A stretch of 64,000 bases of DNA from Neurospora crassa OR74A (lineage: Eukaryota > Ascomycota > Sordariomycetes > Sordariales > Sordariaceae), in contig NC_026503.1 of the NCBI RefSeq assembly GCF_000182925.2, positions 310,001 through 374,000 on the forward strand, in the 5' to 3' direction. This document shows positions 34,838-46,086 of the stretch, one piece after another. The notes below the pieces were generated by a model. The model was given only the letters and a program-made list of their open reading frames with translations, ran no database searches and was not told the origin of the DNA. Numbering within the stretch: the first letter of the stretch is position 1; each line of letters begins with the position of its first letter. A program made the position numbers and the translations under genes.

Positions 34838-35455
34838 ATGTCTGGCTACCAAAGAAGAACCAACCGCGGCATGCACCCTGAATGGTGGCCCCACATTCAT
34901 GATCTCCCCATCAACGCGGCGACTTGGAATGAATTCGTCAATCTACCACCCCTACAGCTCGGGGAAGATGTCCCAACCGTATATAAGAAAGATCTTAGCT
35001 CTCGCCGCCCTGGCGTCAAAATTCGGTTGGCCCTCATCAATTTCTGCCACAGCGAAGTCTCCGTGAGACGCATGGCCGATGTAGAAGATATCTGCGTTGC
35101 CGAGGCCGACCGCCTAGGCCTGAACTACGTCGGTATCCGCCAGGGTCCCCATAACTCTGAAAGTGTCTACACCGACGGTTGCCCAACCATGATTAGGGAC
35201 CCGAAAACTGGCAGGATGAAAAAGATGCAACGCCAGGCCGACTGGCACATTACGGTTGTGTTCGGCCATAGCATCAACGAACTGCTTCTTCACGGACACA
35301 TTTACATAAACTGGGACGGGAATTCCAATACTGATATTACCATCGTGACCGATCCTGAAAACCAGAGGACATTTTTTTACGACGGACCCAAGGTCGCCGC
35401 GCAATACTGGGGCGTCATCAGGGGTGATACTCTCCCCTTGAAGGCAGTGCAGTAG
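34838..35455 (+). CDS. Unnamed protein, intact member of a locally repeated family
   Basis: 205 aa from ATG at 34838 (context CGAAAATGTC); the frame is open upstream but the next start-like codon is only TTG. No signal peptide or membrane segment is visible. The N-terminal part is basic with WWPHIHDLP. Conserved blocks shared with the broken copies at 17870-18013 and 18029-18634 are LNYVGIRQGPH (95-105), ADWHITV (134-140) and LLLHGHIYI (149-157), followed by a Thr/Asp-rich end. I do not recognise the family. HIT in ADWHITV fits H-x-T of 2H phosphoesterases, but no second H-x-T is present, so that is not claimed. It is the last gene before the right AT-rich block and the only plus-strand protein gene left intact in the island. 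Confidence 0.7.
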   Translation: MSGYQRRTNRGMHPEWWPHIHDLPINAATWNEFVNLPPLQLGEDVPTVYKKDLSSRRPGVKIRLALINFCHSEVSVRRMADVEDICVAEADRLGLNYVGIRQGPHNSESVYTDGCPTMIRDPKTGRMKKMQRQADWHITVVFGHSINELLLHGHIYINWDGNSNTDITIVTDPENQRTFFYDGPKVAAQYWGVIRGDTLPLKAVQ

Positions 35456-36940
35456 ACAATGTCAGGAGGCTGTCGGCTTTTGTCCCTTTTACCACATGGT
35501 AAGTGACTACCTAGCCATTAACCCTGACTTGAAGCCATTCACATCTGACCAGTAACAGCATAGCGATGCGGTTGCTTTTCTCTTTCCATAGCGGCTCAAG
35601 CTACATCTTGCTGGCGAGACTTGGGGGGATCATTCAGTTTTGTACGAAAATCAGGGAAACATTCTTTTCATTCAGCAGTACTCTAATTGGAGTCTTCATC
35701 ACAAGGAAGGTATTACAGGTTTATACCAAGAGTTAGGGATCAATTATCGGGAATACAGTACCATTCAAACTTGCACATATGTGCGCTTTCGCCTGAAGTG
35801 ATAATGCTCTCATTGTGATACCTGTGTCAGTGATATTAATGCTAGTGATATCCATTTGCCTTATTTCCCATGATACGTGCCCTCAATATAGTATGTAGGT
35901 AAGGACAGCATGCTTGTTCGGTGTAATAAACCCAGTGTTGATACAGCATGTTACACGATATGATCATTTCGTGTCCTTGTACTTACATGTGATCTAGCAT
36001 CGTGAACGTTCCAATTCAGGGGTGATATTGAGCAGGAAATGATACCGTCCATAACTCTTAGTGGTGACTACTAAGGCTGCGGCATAAGGAAGAGCGAGTG
36101 ATCATGTTGCCTGGCCGGCACTGCTGAATATTTCGCGGGGGTAACGTCATTACCAAACTTTCTGTAACAATCGACCATTGACACTCAACTCGAACGAACG
36201 CTTAAAAACAAAATTGCAACTTGAAAGCAAACTCATCATGAGTTAGGATGATGAGGAAATACTGAGAGATTATTTTAATCAAAGTATCGGCTCCTTCAGC
36301 TGACCTTCTTGCTGAGTGTTTCTTGGACATTTGAAATGGCAGGAACAAGTTCCGATGGTCCGTGCTGCGCCCCCGAATCTTCCTTCTCACGATGAACATA
36401 ACAATAAATTAACCAGGGAAGTGCCGTCAAGACTCAAAAATGTGACCGTCTCGAACGCCAGGTAAAGTCTACTGAATGAAGACAGAAGTGCGAAAAGAAT
36501 ACTAAAGGCAACGACAACGACAACTCAAGCACACATCGCGACATTTGCAGCGTTGACATAGACAAAAAGGCTGTGGCAAACAACGTGAAGATATCCAACG
36601 AAAATGAAACAGAGTTCTCGTTTGCCCAAAGCCCTGATCTACAACGACGTTGCCCCTTCGAAAGTATGCTCCACACCCTATCAGAACAATCTCTTAGCAA
36701 GCTTTGCGTCATCACGGAGGGGATTTGGCATCGGACAATCTGGTTTTATACGAGTTAACCTGCCCGCACGCACCAAAAACCTTGAGGTACGCACCCCCAC
36801 CAGAAAACTGGGGCGGTTCAGCTGATGACACCTAACATTGAAATTCCCGTTTTTACCCGCAAAATTTCGTCTTTTTAATATATACAACATCGCTATACCT
36901 TGGCCATTTCTTTTCCCCTTTTTTCACACGGCCAGTTGCA
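35456..36940. other. Intergenic region at the right edge of the island
   Basis: Ordinary composition that turns AT-rich at about 36940. Open frames of 60-93 codons overlap on both strands near 36430-36890 without domains. No gene is supported. Confidence 0.6.
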
Positions 36941-38531
36941 CCAGCACTTTATACTACTGTACTATAGTATTAGTACTTTATACGCTATTATACTAATATT
37001 TTATATATATCTATAATAGTACTCTATAATTACTCTTAACGTACGTAAGGTTATTATATTCAATTAATTTCTAAACTAATTAAGTACTATAAATAGCGCC
37101 TTCTAATAGTAATAAACGCTCTCGTCGCGCATCGACCTCCTCGAACTCTACCTTCGCTTCTAATACTTCCTTTGACCCTAATATAATATAGATTATACTA
37201 ATTAACGACCCCCTCTTTTCTTTTGAGCCTACCGATGAATATAATAAAATATACGCCTATTTCATTACTTTCTACCGTTATTATCGCTTTAGTTGTCACG
37301 AGCGACGTGGTCACGAGAGACAAGCTAAACACGTTGATCCCAGGTCTATTGTAGAATCACAAGATAAAGAAGAAAAGAAGGAAACGTGCAAAGGTGCGCG
37401 CGGGGTCTGGGGTTTTGACCCAGAGCCCTGGTGCCCGTGCCCGGTCGCCGGTACGGCAGTGCCGGTGCCGGTCCTGTGCCTGTCCTGTGCCTGCCCGGCA
37501 GGCACGACCGCCAGTGCCGTGACATTAGTATTCTAGTTCAACGTAATTAAAAGTATAATAGACTAGGCTATCTATTATATAATTCTATTATTAAAGTTAT
37601 ATTCTAATACAACTACGTAGAATATTACCCTTAAACTATCTAGAATTATAATTTAAAAAAGCGTTCTATATTACAAAAGAAAGTTCGTTATTACCCGTTT
37701 AGAGTTGTATTTCAATTTAAGAAGAGTACGGAATAAGGATAGATTGCCCGGGCTATAAATTTTATATATAAAGGCTACCCTCCATTATATACTTTAGAAG
37801 GCTATTTTATATTTTGTAGGAGGGCTTATAATTACGAAGTTAATTTAGAAGTTAATCGCTTTATTAAAGACCTTTTATTTTAATGAGATTTTTCTATATA
37901 GACTATTTTTACTATAATTAGGGAAAAATATCCCGAGATTCCTTAGATTTATAAAAACTTCGATAATATACGTTGGAACGCCCGCCGTAATTAATAATAA
38001 GGCTATAATAATACTTAGACTTTTATTAAGCGGTTTAATAACGATTATAATAGTAATAAGGTTCTTATATTTAAATATATAGTTTTTAAGGGAAATAATA
38101 ATACATTTTATTATACTTTTTAGGTAATTAAATACTAACGTCGAATATAATTAAGGTTTCTATATACTTTTTTAATTAATATAATATATAAAATTAACCG
38201 GTATTATTTCCTTTTAATTTAGGGAGTAATCTTTATACTAGAGAGAACCTCTATACTAGTCTTTTAAATAATATTTAATAATAAGAGGGAGGAGGGATAT
38301 ATATTTTTAGCCTAATATATTAAAAATGCTATTAATAAATTTAAAGTCCTTTATTTAATAGTAATTATTACCGACAGCGACCCTTAGCTTACTAATATAA
38401 TCGATTAAACCTTCCTTAATATATAAAGATGGTAATATATTTAGTATATTAATTATAACGTTATTAATTATTTTAAGAAGGATTGGGTTTATAGTCCTTT
38501 ATATAATTACGAAGTATAAGAATAATATAAT
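36941..38531 (+). mobile_element. Mutator-like (MULE / Hop-type) transposase relic
   Basis: The plus strand reads a FAR1-like N-terminal region (CPFR-type Y-PFRVVFQFKKSTE near 37685-37735). Much later, at 38365-38500, come IITDSDP.LTN.ID.TF, then an INYNVINYFKKDW segment. That is the TDRE/ALxNA...HINKNV region of MULE transposases. The frame has many TAA/TAG stops. A solo LTR interrupts it at 37294-37524, and its 3' end is cut at 38532 by the LTR of a chromovirus. The terminal inverted repeats were not identified. Transposition activity is lost. Confidence 0.7.
37294..37524. repeat. Young solo LTR (231 bp) inside the MULE relic
   Basis: It begins TGTCACGAGC and ends TGCCGTGACA, giving 7-bp inverted ends, and is flanked on both sides by the 5-bp duplication TTAGT (37289-37293, 37525-37529). 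It is GC-rich with no RIP bias, in strong contrast to the mutated transposase around it. It therefore inserted after that copy was mutated, or escaped the process. No other copy is in the window. Confidence 0.85.
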
Positions 38532-38873
38532 TGTTAGGAACGTAGGCGAAAGGTAGGCTGAGGTGACTATAGTCGTGGCTATACGTAGGGGACAGTAAAT
38601 TAGGGGTCAATCTAAAGATATATTAATAATTACCGACTATAATAAATTATATTTCGTTAAACCTCTTTTATACCTATACAAACTCTATTTATCCGTTAAG
38701 GAGTATTATAGAGTCCTGTATTAGTTTAGCGCCCCAACGTAGTACTAAATTATTCTTCCTACGAATCCGACCTAATATAGGCGTTACTATTATTAATTTA
38801 TTACTTCGGCCAATAGAGCGGAATAATAGCCGTTGGAGTACTTCGGTGCGTAGGTTTTTAGTTTCCTAATACA
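38532..38873 (-). repeat. 3' LTR of chromovirus copy 1
   Basis: 342 bp, begins TGTTAGGAACG and ends TTTCCTAATACA. The ends correspond to the inverted pair TGTCAGGA/TCCTGACA seen unmutated at 57078. It sits directly against the MULE relic, so this is the insertion edge. Relative to the unmutated LTR at 57078-57330, the readable differences are almost all CA to TA or TG to TA. Confidence 0.8.
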
Positions 38874-39090
38874 ACCCCCCCCCTTGTAGGTTCCGTCCTC
38901 GGAACTTTCGTAATTCGTTATAAATTTCGGTTAAATAGCGGAGGATATCGGTATTATATTATTATAGCGTTATTAAACTATATTATCGGCGGAGGTATAA
39001 TATTTTCGCTTACCGGTTTAGTAAATTATTATTCGTAACGGTTACCAACGCTATATCCCGAATATTATAGCCGTTCCTCTATTTACAAGC

Positions 39091-39570
39091 CGCCTACTAA
39101 GATATTAGTATAATAATATTTATTTTTATAAACTTTAAATACAATTATAAGATTGCCCGCTAGAAGATTAGTATTGTAATGTTTATTCTTATAAGTTCTA
39201 AATACGGACCTGAAGCTGTCCGCTAGAATATTAGTATTATAATATCTATTTTTGTAAATTCTAAATATAGCGAACCGTCCGTTAGAATATTAGTATTAGG
39301 ATATTTATTTTTATAAGTTCTAAATATAGATTTAAAGCTGCTTACTAGAATATTAGTATTGTAATATCTATTCTCGTAAGTTCTAAATGCGGCAAATTAC
39401 CCGCTAGATATTAGTATTAGAATATTTATTTTTATAAATTTTAAATATAGCGAACCGCCCGCCCAAATATTAGTATTATAATATTTATTCTTATAAATTC
39501 TAAATATAGCGAACTATCCGTTAGAATATTAGTATTATAATATCCGTTCCTTTAAGTTCCAAATATAGGT
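39091..39570. repeat. Minisatellite, about 8 units of about 60 bp, in chromovirus copy 1
   Basis: Each unit reads approximately cgctagaatattagtatt, then ataatatttattcttataa, then attctaaatatagcgaac. Eight occurrences of the ttagtat core were counted. The array lies between the polypurine tract and the antisense frame. Copies 2 and 3 hold the same array with six and seven units. Confidence 0.85.
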
Positions 39571-40405
39571 ATAAAACTAGTATCCGATTTAAAGAATTAG
39601 CCGGATTCCCGCCTATTACTTAAGCTAGTACTTAATAAACGTACGAGGTAGCAAGTATTATTTTACTTAATAATAGGTAATATATTAAATTTAAGAGTAT
39701 TAATAAATATTTTAGGATATTACTATAATTATACTTTTTTATTCCTCTTATAGGGTATTCTCCCTTATTAACGTTCGCTATATAATTTAATACTTTCGTA
39801 GGATATTTTCCGTCCTTTGTACTTACTACGGGATACTTATATAATTATACCTTAAAATACTTCTTATTAGAACTTCTATATACCTTAGGAATATTATTAT
39901 AATTAACCCCTAGAGTTCCGCTTATATAATATTTTCTATAGTTCGCGCTTATTGCGGTTTATTATAATGTTTAAATATAATCCCCCTCCCTATAGGTTCT
40001 ATCTTTAGGATTTTTATTTCTTTCCTTTACTTCCTTTAATTCTAAGTATTATCCTTACTTCAAGCCCCTTCGCCGGCATTATACCTTCTTAAATACCTTC
40101 CTATTACCTTCGCTTTATTTTTTATATTATTCTTTTTATTCTAATAGTATAACTTTTAATTATAACCCCCGCTTTCCCTATTATAATCCGAATTATATAC
40201 CTTCCCTTTTTTACCCTTCTCTCCTATCTTTTTATAGTTACTTTATTATTTATTTATCCCGTCTTCCCTTTCTTAATTATTATCCTCGTTTTATCCTTCT
40301 ATTTATTCCTTCCTACCGCTCTTATATTTGCTTATTACTTTTCCTATTTTATATTATTTTATATTCGTTTACTTAAAATTATATTCGTTTACTTTAATTT
40401 ATATT

Positions 40406-40500
40406 TATATAAAGATTTCCTCCTTCGTCTATATAATATCCCTTCTACCCCTCTTCTTTATTTCTCCTCTTCTTCTTCTTCCTATCCTTACTTTTATTAC
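40406..40500 (+). promoter_or_regulatory. TATA box and CT-rich leader of the plus-strand frame in copy 1
   Basis: TATATAAA at 40406-40413 is followed by a strongly pyrimidine-rich stretch to about 40500, the usual layout of ascomycete promoters. The same TATATAAA is at 53726-53733 in copy 2, with a similar CT-rich stretch after it. It faces the plus strand, opposite to gag-pol. Confidence 0.5.
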
Positions 40501-40639
40501 TATATCCGCCCCCCCTTCGTTTATACCCGCCCCCCCTATAGATATATACTTTACTATTATATATTTATATATTAACCCCCGCTTCTTTAATATATTTAAT
40601 TAATACGTTTATTTCCCTTCTCTATTCCCCCCTTCCTAC

Positions 40640-41495
40640 TCTATCTTCCCTTTCTCTTTGCTTTATATTTATTATTAATTTTTATTTAACTATTCTCTTT
40701 TCCGTTCTCTAACGATATTTATCCTTTTACTTATTTAAAATATAATATCGCTTTAACTTAAACGTTCGCGAATGCCCTAGCCCTAAACCTACGTAAAATT
40801 CTTGAAAGGATTGGCCTGAATACCTACTAGACCAAAGGTACGTTTTTTTTCTTTTTTTTTTTTTTTTTTTTTTCACTTCGCTAATATCTTTTCCTTCTAG
40901 AATTCAACGAGACATCGTAGTATTCGTTGTCGCTGCGCCGCTATATATTCGAGGTTCCTCGCGGTATTTACAATCTATAGAACGTTATATAGGATATAGC
41001 GGTTAAAATTATACGCTTTACCGATATTAATAGCCTTCTACCTATCCCCTTCTTATAATAATTATATTATTCTATAGTACTATTTTAAATAATTATATAA
41101 GTATATTTAATTAATAATAGTCTCCCTATAATATTACTTAAAATACTTCGTACTCTTAACTTTAATTATAAAAGCTATTTAAAATTAAACTATTATAATA
41201 TTAGTAATACTAATATTAATACCGATCCAATAGCCCCTACTAACTCTTTTATATATATTTTTATACTAAATATTCTTACTTATATCCCCCCCTCCCCCGG
41301 TCGTAGCTATAGCCCCTAACGTTAGTCGGTAAATAGGAAATTAGTATTACTAAATAGAAAATTGAACGAATTATTAGAATTTATACGGGAGGACTATAAA
41401 TAAATAGTATAAAGTAATATTTATAAATATTATTAATAAGTATAGTAGTATATAGGAGTATTTCTCCTAAGGTTATAAGTTCTAATCCTATATTA
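40640..41495 (+). pseudogene. Antisense spliced gene of the chromovirus, copy 1 (RIP-degraded)
   Basis: Exon 1 ends near LNLRKILERIGLNTY.TK. A 63-nt intron (40838-40900) starts GTACGT, holds a long T tract and GCTAAT, and ends TTCTAG. Exon 2 continues in frame as FNETS.YSLSLRRYIFEVP and runs to about 41495 with NRKLNELLEF. All in-frame stops read are TAA or TAG, as expected from CAA/CAG mutation. Copy 2 keeps LNLRKAFKRIGLNTY.TK ending at the same donor, and copies 2 and 3 keep exon 2 in the same frame with no indels over roughly 540 bp. The product is unknown to me. The start codon is not fixed; a frame is visible from about 40640. Confidence 0.6.
40843..40873. repeat. Poly-T tract inside the antisense intron
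   Basis: Eight T, one C and 22 T. The gap at 54163-54262 begins at the same point of copy 2, so this tract probably broke the assembly there. Confidence 0.85.
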
Positions 41496-41635
41496 ATAAT
41501 AATAAATATTACCGGGGATTTTTCGTTTGGAATAATAATAGATAATACAAATTATATTCTTTTTAACGCCTTATTAGTTTTCTATAACGAATTTAAACTA
41601 CTTCCCCTCCCTATTTTTCATTTCGTTTAGTATTT

Positions 41636-42075
41636 CTATTTTATATTTTATATTTATATTTTATATTTATATTTTATATTTATATTTTACATCTCTATAT
41701 TACCTCCTACATTTACATTTAACATCTCTACTTTATATTTCTACTTTATATTTCTATTTTAGCATTTTTATTTTATATCTTTATTTTACATTTCTATTTT
41801 ATATTTCCTCTTTATATTCTATTTTATATTTCTACTTTATATTTTTATTTTATATTATTATTTTATATTTTACATCTATATCTCACGTCTATATTTTACA
41901 TCTATATTTTACGTTTGCGTTTTATATCTATATCTCTCGTTTATATTTAACATTTATATTTTATATTTATATTTCTCGTTTATATTTTATATTTGCATTT
42001 TACATTTTACGCTTATATTTTGTATTTACATTTTACATTTTATATTTACGTTTTACATTTCTACTTTTACATTTC
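41636..42075. repeat. Low-complexity array of (T/C)TTTATAT / TTTACAT units, copy 1
   Basis: About 440 bp made of irregular 6-12 bp units such as ttatatttctactttatat and attttacatt. It lies between the chromodomain and the antisense frame. Equivalent arrays occur at 54960-55385 and 61985-62375, so it belongs to the element rather than being chance low complexity. Confidence 0.8.
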
Positions 42076-42169
42076 TTAGTAATTATTATTCTCTTACCTC
42101 TATCTAATTAATTCTTATTAATCTAATAATCAATCCGCCGTTAGTACGCCGCCGTTATATTTCTTTAAC

Positions 42170-43131
42170 TTTATATTCCTTAAAAAGGTTTAGGTAATTT
42201 ATATCCTTTTATAATACTTATAAATTTTCGTTATCCGGATACCCCTTTTATTTAATCTAGAATTAACGTTAGTAACCGGACTTATAATACTTTATAATTA
42301 CTTTAATTGTATATTAAATATTATTCTCCTTAATGTTTATAATTTCCTTTTATAGTACTACTATAGCGGGATTTCTATAGTACGGCTCTAGTAGAATAAT
42401 AGGGAATATTAAGTAGATTTAATAATATATAAGGAATATAAATTAATATATTATTTTCTTCTCCTTGATAACTTCAATAATTTAGAAGGGTCTTAAAAAT
42501 TTATTTACTAATTTAGTGTTTAAATAGTATTATTTAATATACTTCGTATTAAATAGAATCTAATTCTTAATATTAAATTCCTTTAATTTCTAAATTTTAT
42601 TATATTATTTTACATACTTCTAATTAACGACCTCTAAGGTTACTATAATTTCTAACCGCCTATAAAGTAATTTATTAATTTATTCGGTAATTACTATAGG
42701 AAGGACCGTCCTTTACCTTCGTTCTAGATTTATTAGTCCCTAAAGATAATATTCGAAAAGTAATTCCGAAAGGGACTTTCTAATAGTAGTATAGAAATAA
42801 TTATTATACGTTTATTATACGAGTGTAATTTTTTCGGCCTAATTGATTTATTCTATATTATAAAAGATTTAAAAGTATAACTCTAAATTCTAATTCTACC
42901 TCTCTATTTATTTATTTATTTAAGGGTGTTAGGTTATATTAAGGTATTTATAGATATTTAAGAATTTATAGTAAATCTTTTAAAATTAGTTCGTAAAAAG
43001 GCTACTTTTATCCAATATAATAGAATTTGGGAAGTTAAATTATTAAAAGATATTTTACTAAAAGAGGAATATAAATTACTAAGTATTAATTATTTTCTAT
43101 ATAGGGATATATAAAGTATATTTAGTAAAGC
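42170..43131 (-). pseudogene. Integrase C-terminal part and chromodomain relic, copy 1
   Basis: On the minus strand the segment from 43131 down to 42170 reads integrase-tail features (NTKYIK, then FLRPF.IIEVI) and then the chromodomain core K.KGYPDNENL (near 42220-42245). Most Trp and Gln codons are now stops. The chromodomain would bind methylated histone H3 and guide integration. It is non-functional. Confidence 0.65.
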
Positions 43132-43231
43132 NNNNNNNNNNNNNNNNNNNNNNNNNNNNNNNNNNNNNNNNNNNNNNNNNNNNNNNNNNNNNNNNNNNNN
43201 NNNNNNNNNNNNNNNNNNNNNNNNNNNNNNN

Positions 43232-44200
43232 TCCGGTAATGAAATTGTACGAAATATTTTACTAGGGGATAGTAAGGATAAGTAACGACTTTAATAATCC
43301 GTATAATCGATAATTACAGGGTTTAACCTTTTAATATATTAAATATTTACGGATATATAATTCAATATTAATTATAATAGTAAACTAGTAGTAAAATTAA
43401 TTAATATACTTTAACGTTTTCTTCTAATTTAAGTATCCGGCTATTATTATATTATAATAAGTATAGAATAGTTCGGCCTATATACGTTCTAAAATATAAA
43501 TTTAATATTAATACTATAGAGTTCTATTTTCTTCTATCTTCTAATTCTTCGTTCGTTTCCTCCCTTCGTTATTCTTCTATACTTCTTCAATAATAAATAG
43601 ATCTTCCTTTTATACTTCTAATAATTATTATTTTAATAATAATAATTATTCTTTATCCTTCCGTACTTTTATTATTATTATATATTTACTTATATTCTTT
43701 ACTATAATACTTTCGTTCTCCCTCTTTAATTTAGTAGCGGCCTTATTTACGAATTTTATCTTCTTCTTCGTTATTCCGTCCTCTCTATTATTACCTTCGA
43801 TTTCCTTTCGCTTTTTCCCCTCCCTATTTACTTCGCCCTCTTTTTTCAAACCCCGCTTTTCTTCCTACAATTTAATTCTTTTATCCTCTAACGCCCAACC
43901 TTCTTCCGTTTTATTTATATCCTATCGCTATTCCCTTTCCTCCGCCGCCGTCTTTTAAACTTCTTTTCTAATTAAAACTATCTATTTTATTAGTATTTTC
44001 AATACCCAATTTTCCTTTATCGTCCAGCCCTTCTCTTTACTCCCTTTAATAATTTTTATTAATAGGTAATCGCCCTCTATTTCTAATTTTTTTCCTTATA
44101 ATTACGGTTTCCTTAATAATCCGTCCGCCGGATTTAATTTTCCCGGCCGATATTTAATCCCAAAGTTATATATTATTAATTTTAATACTTACCAATTTTA
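43232..44200 (-). pseudogene. RNase H end and integrase N-terminal linker relic, copy 1
   Basis: On the minus strand the RNase H tail (GIKYRPGKLNPAD-type) is near 44120-44165. A Lys/Glu-rich linker follows, still open for 67 codons at 43849-43646, with ITKKKIKFVNKAATKL. The same linker is open at 57116-56922 and 63440-63215. It sits where the integrase zinc-binding region should start. The open frames are remnants, not genes. Confidence 0.55.
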
Positions 44201-44300
44201 NNNNNNNNNNNNNNNNNNNNNNNNNNNNNNNNNNNNNNNNNNNNNNNNNNNNNNNNNNNNNNNNNNNNNNNNNNNNNNNNNNNNNNNNNNNNNNNNNNNN

Positions 44301-44550
44301 AGTCCTATATTAATTTAGTGCTCTAACGCGGTGCCGGATTATCCTTCCTACGAGCCCGACCCAATATAGGCGCTACCGTTATTAATCCACCGCTTCGGCC
44401 GACGGAGCGGAGTAGTAACTATTAGAGTACTTCGGTATATAAACTCTTAGCCTCTTAATACTACCGTTATTAATCTACCGCTTCGGCCAACGGAGCGGAG
44501 TAGTAACCGTTAGAATACTTCGGTACATAGGCTCTTAGCCTCCTAATATA
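44301..44550 (-). repeat. Partial 3' LTR of copy 2 with an internal 89-bp tandem duplication
   Basis: The gap removes the left end. The block from ctaccgttattaatc at 44372 to ctcttaata at 44460 is repeated at 44461-44549; other LTR copies have it once. The LTR ends directly against the poly-C polypurine tract at 44551. Confidence 0.75.
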
Positions 44551-44766
44551 ACCCCCCCCTTTATAAGTTCTATCCTTAGAACCTCTACAATTCGCTATAG
44601 ATCCTAGTTAAATAGCGGAAGGCGTCGGTATTATACTATTATAGTATTATTAGGCTATATTATCGGCGGAGGTACGATATCCTCGCTTACCGGTTCGGTA
44701 AATTATTATTTATAACGGCCGCCGACGTTATATTTCGAATATTATAGCTACTCCTCCGTTTACGAG

Positions 44767-45126
44767 CCGCCCGCTAAAATATTAATATAGTAATATCTAT
44801 TTTCCTAAATTCTAAATACGGCTACGAGACCGCCCGCTAGAAGATCGGTATTATAATATCTATTCTTATAAATTCCAAATACAAATCCGAAGCCGCCCGC
44901 TAGAATATTAATATTGTAATATCTATTCTTATAAATTCTAAATGTAGCGAACCGCCTACTAGAATATTAGTATTAGGATATCTATTCTTATAAGCTCCAA
45001 ATGCAGCGAGCCGCCCGCTAGAATATTAATATTATAATATTTATTCTTATAAACTCTAAATACGGCGAACCGCCCGCTAGAATATTAGTATTGTAATATT
45101 CGTTCCCCTAAATTCTAAATATAGGT
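44767..45126. repeat. Minisatellite, about 6 units, in chromovirus copy 2
   Basis: Same roughly 60-bp unit as at 39091-39570, six cores counted. Units here are less AT-biased than in copy 1, with ccgcccgctag preserved. Confidence 0.8.
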
Positions 45127-45563
45127 ACGAAACCGGTATTTAATTTAAAAAATTAATTAGATTTCTACCTATTACCTAAATTAATACCTAATAAACGTAT
45201 AAAGTAGTAAATATTATTTTACTTAACAATAGGTACTATATTAAATTCAAAAGTATTAATAAATATTTTAGGATACTATTATAATTACACCCTTTCGTTC
45301 CTCTCGTAAAGTACTCTCCCTTATTAATGTTCATCATATAGTTTAATACTTTTATAGGATACCTTCTATTATTTATACCTACTATAGAATATTTATATAA
45401 TTATACCCTAAAACGCTTCTTACTAAAACCTCTACGTACTTTAGGAATATTATTATAATTAACCCCCGGAATTCCGCTTATATAATACTCTTTATAATTC
45501 GTATTTATTACAGTTTATTATAATATTTAAATATAATCTCCCTCCCTATAGGTTCTATCCTTA

Positions 45564-45801
45564 TATAAGGGGGATAGTAAAGTATATATAGATATTGTAC
45601 TTAAGTAATCGATAAGGTTCTATAAAGAGGAAAGGGGGAAAGGTTTGTAAGTGGAGCTTGCGGCGGCAGTCTTTTGAAGGGGGTTGTAAGTACGTAATTA
45701 GCGTTGCGGCGAAGTAGCGCTGTTGTAAGCTACGGGTTGGGCTACGGTAGTAGTTGGGTTGTAGAGTCTAATATAATTTTTAGGGCGGTAGCCCCGTAAT
45801 A
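45564..45801 (-). repeat. 3' LTR of the nested Gypsy element
   Basis: Begins TATAAGGGGG, ends CCGTAATA, 238 bp, same length and direction as 53085-53322. TG..CA ends are mutated to TA..TA. A related 258-bp LTR lies at 1244-1501. Confidence 0.85.
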
Positions 45802-46086
45802 TTAACCCCCTCCTCCCTATACTAGCCCTACTATAAGCGTTACCGGTAATTATATATAAGTAGTTATATACCTTTTATCTCTATATAATTCTACCCGCCC
45901 GGTAACTATCTTTATTTACCCTAACGTTAGTAGAACCTTCTTATACGCTCGGCCTTCTTTTATTTTCTATACCCTTCCTCTTATTATATATTTTCCTTTT
46001 TTCTTTTTAATTTTCCCCCTCCTTCCTTCCTTCTCTCTCTCTCTCTTTCTCCTCCTCCTTTCTAACTTCCAACCTTTCTTCTAAAT

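Larger units (their letters stand above)
38532..44200 (-). mobile_element. Chromovirus (Ty3/Gypsy) copy 1, minus strand, RIP-degraded
   Basis: The 3' LTR (38532-38873) is followed to the right by a poly-C run, which on the minus strand is a G-rich polypurine tract next to the LTR. Further right come a minisatellite, a long non-pol region with a plus-strand frame, a TTTATA-type array, the chromodomain (KGYPDNENL near 42220), integrase-derived sequence and the RNase H end (YRPGKLNP-type near 44130). RT, gag and 5' LTR are missing or hidden in the gap at 44201. Copies 2 and 3 have the same order. Confidence 0.75.

Noticed and set aside
34838-35455. 2H phosphoesterase assignment for the 205-aa protein
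   Set aside because: Only one H-x-T motif (WHIT) is present; the second block is HGHIY, so the catalytic pair is missing.
39091-39570. CRISPR-like array of regular repeats
   Set aside because: Eukaryotic repeat DNA with whole-unit tandem repetition and no unique spacers; it is a minisatellite inside a retrotransposon.
40328-40603. 91-codon plus-strand hydrophobic frame starting before the TATA box
   Set aside because: It is the CT-rich leader read in one frame; Phe/Ile/Leu/Pro content comes from pyrimidine codons.
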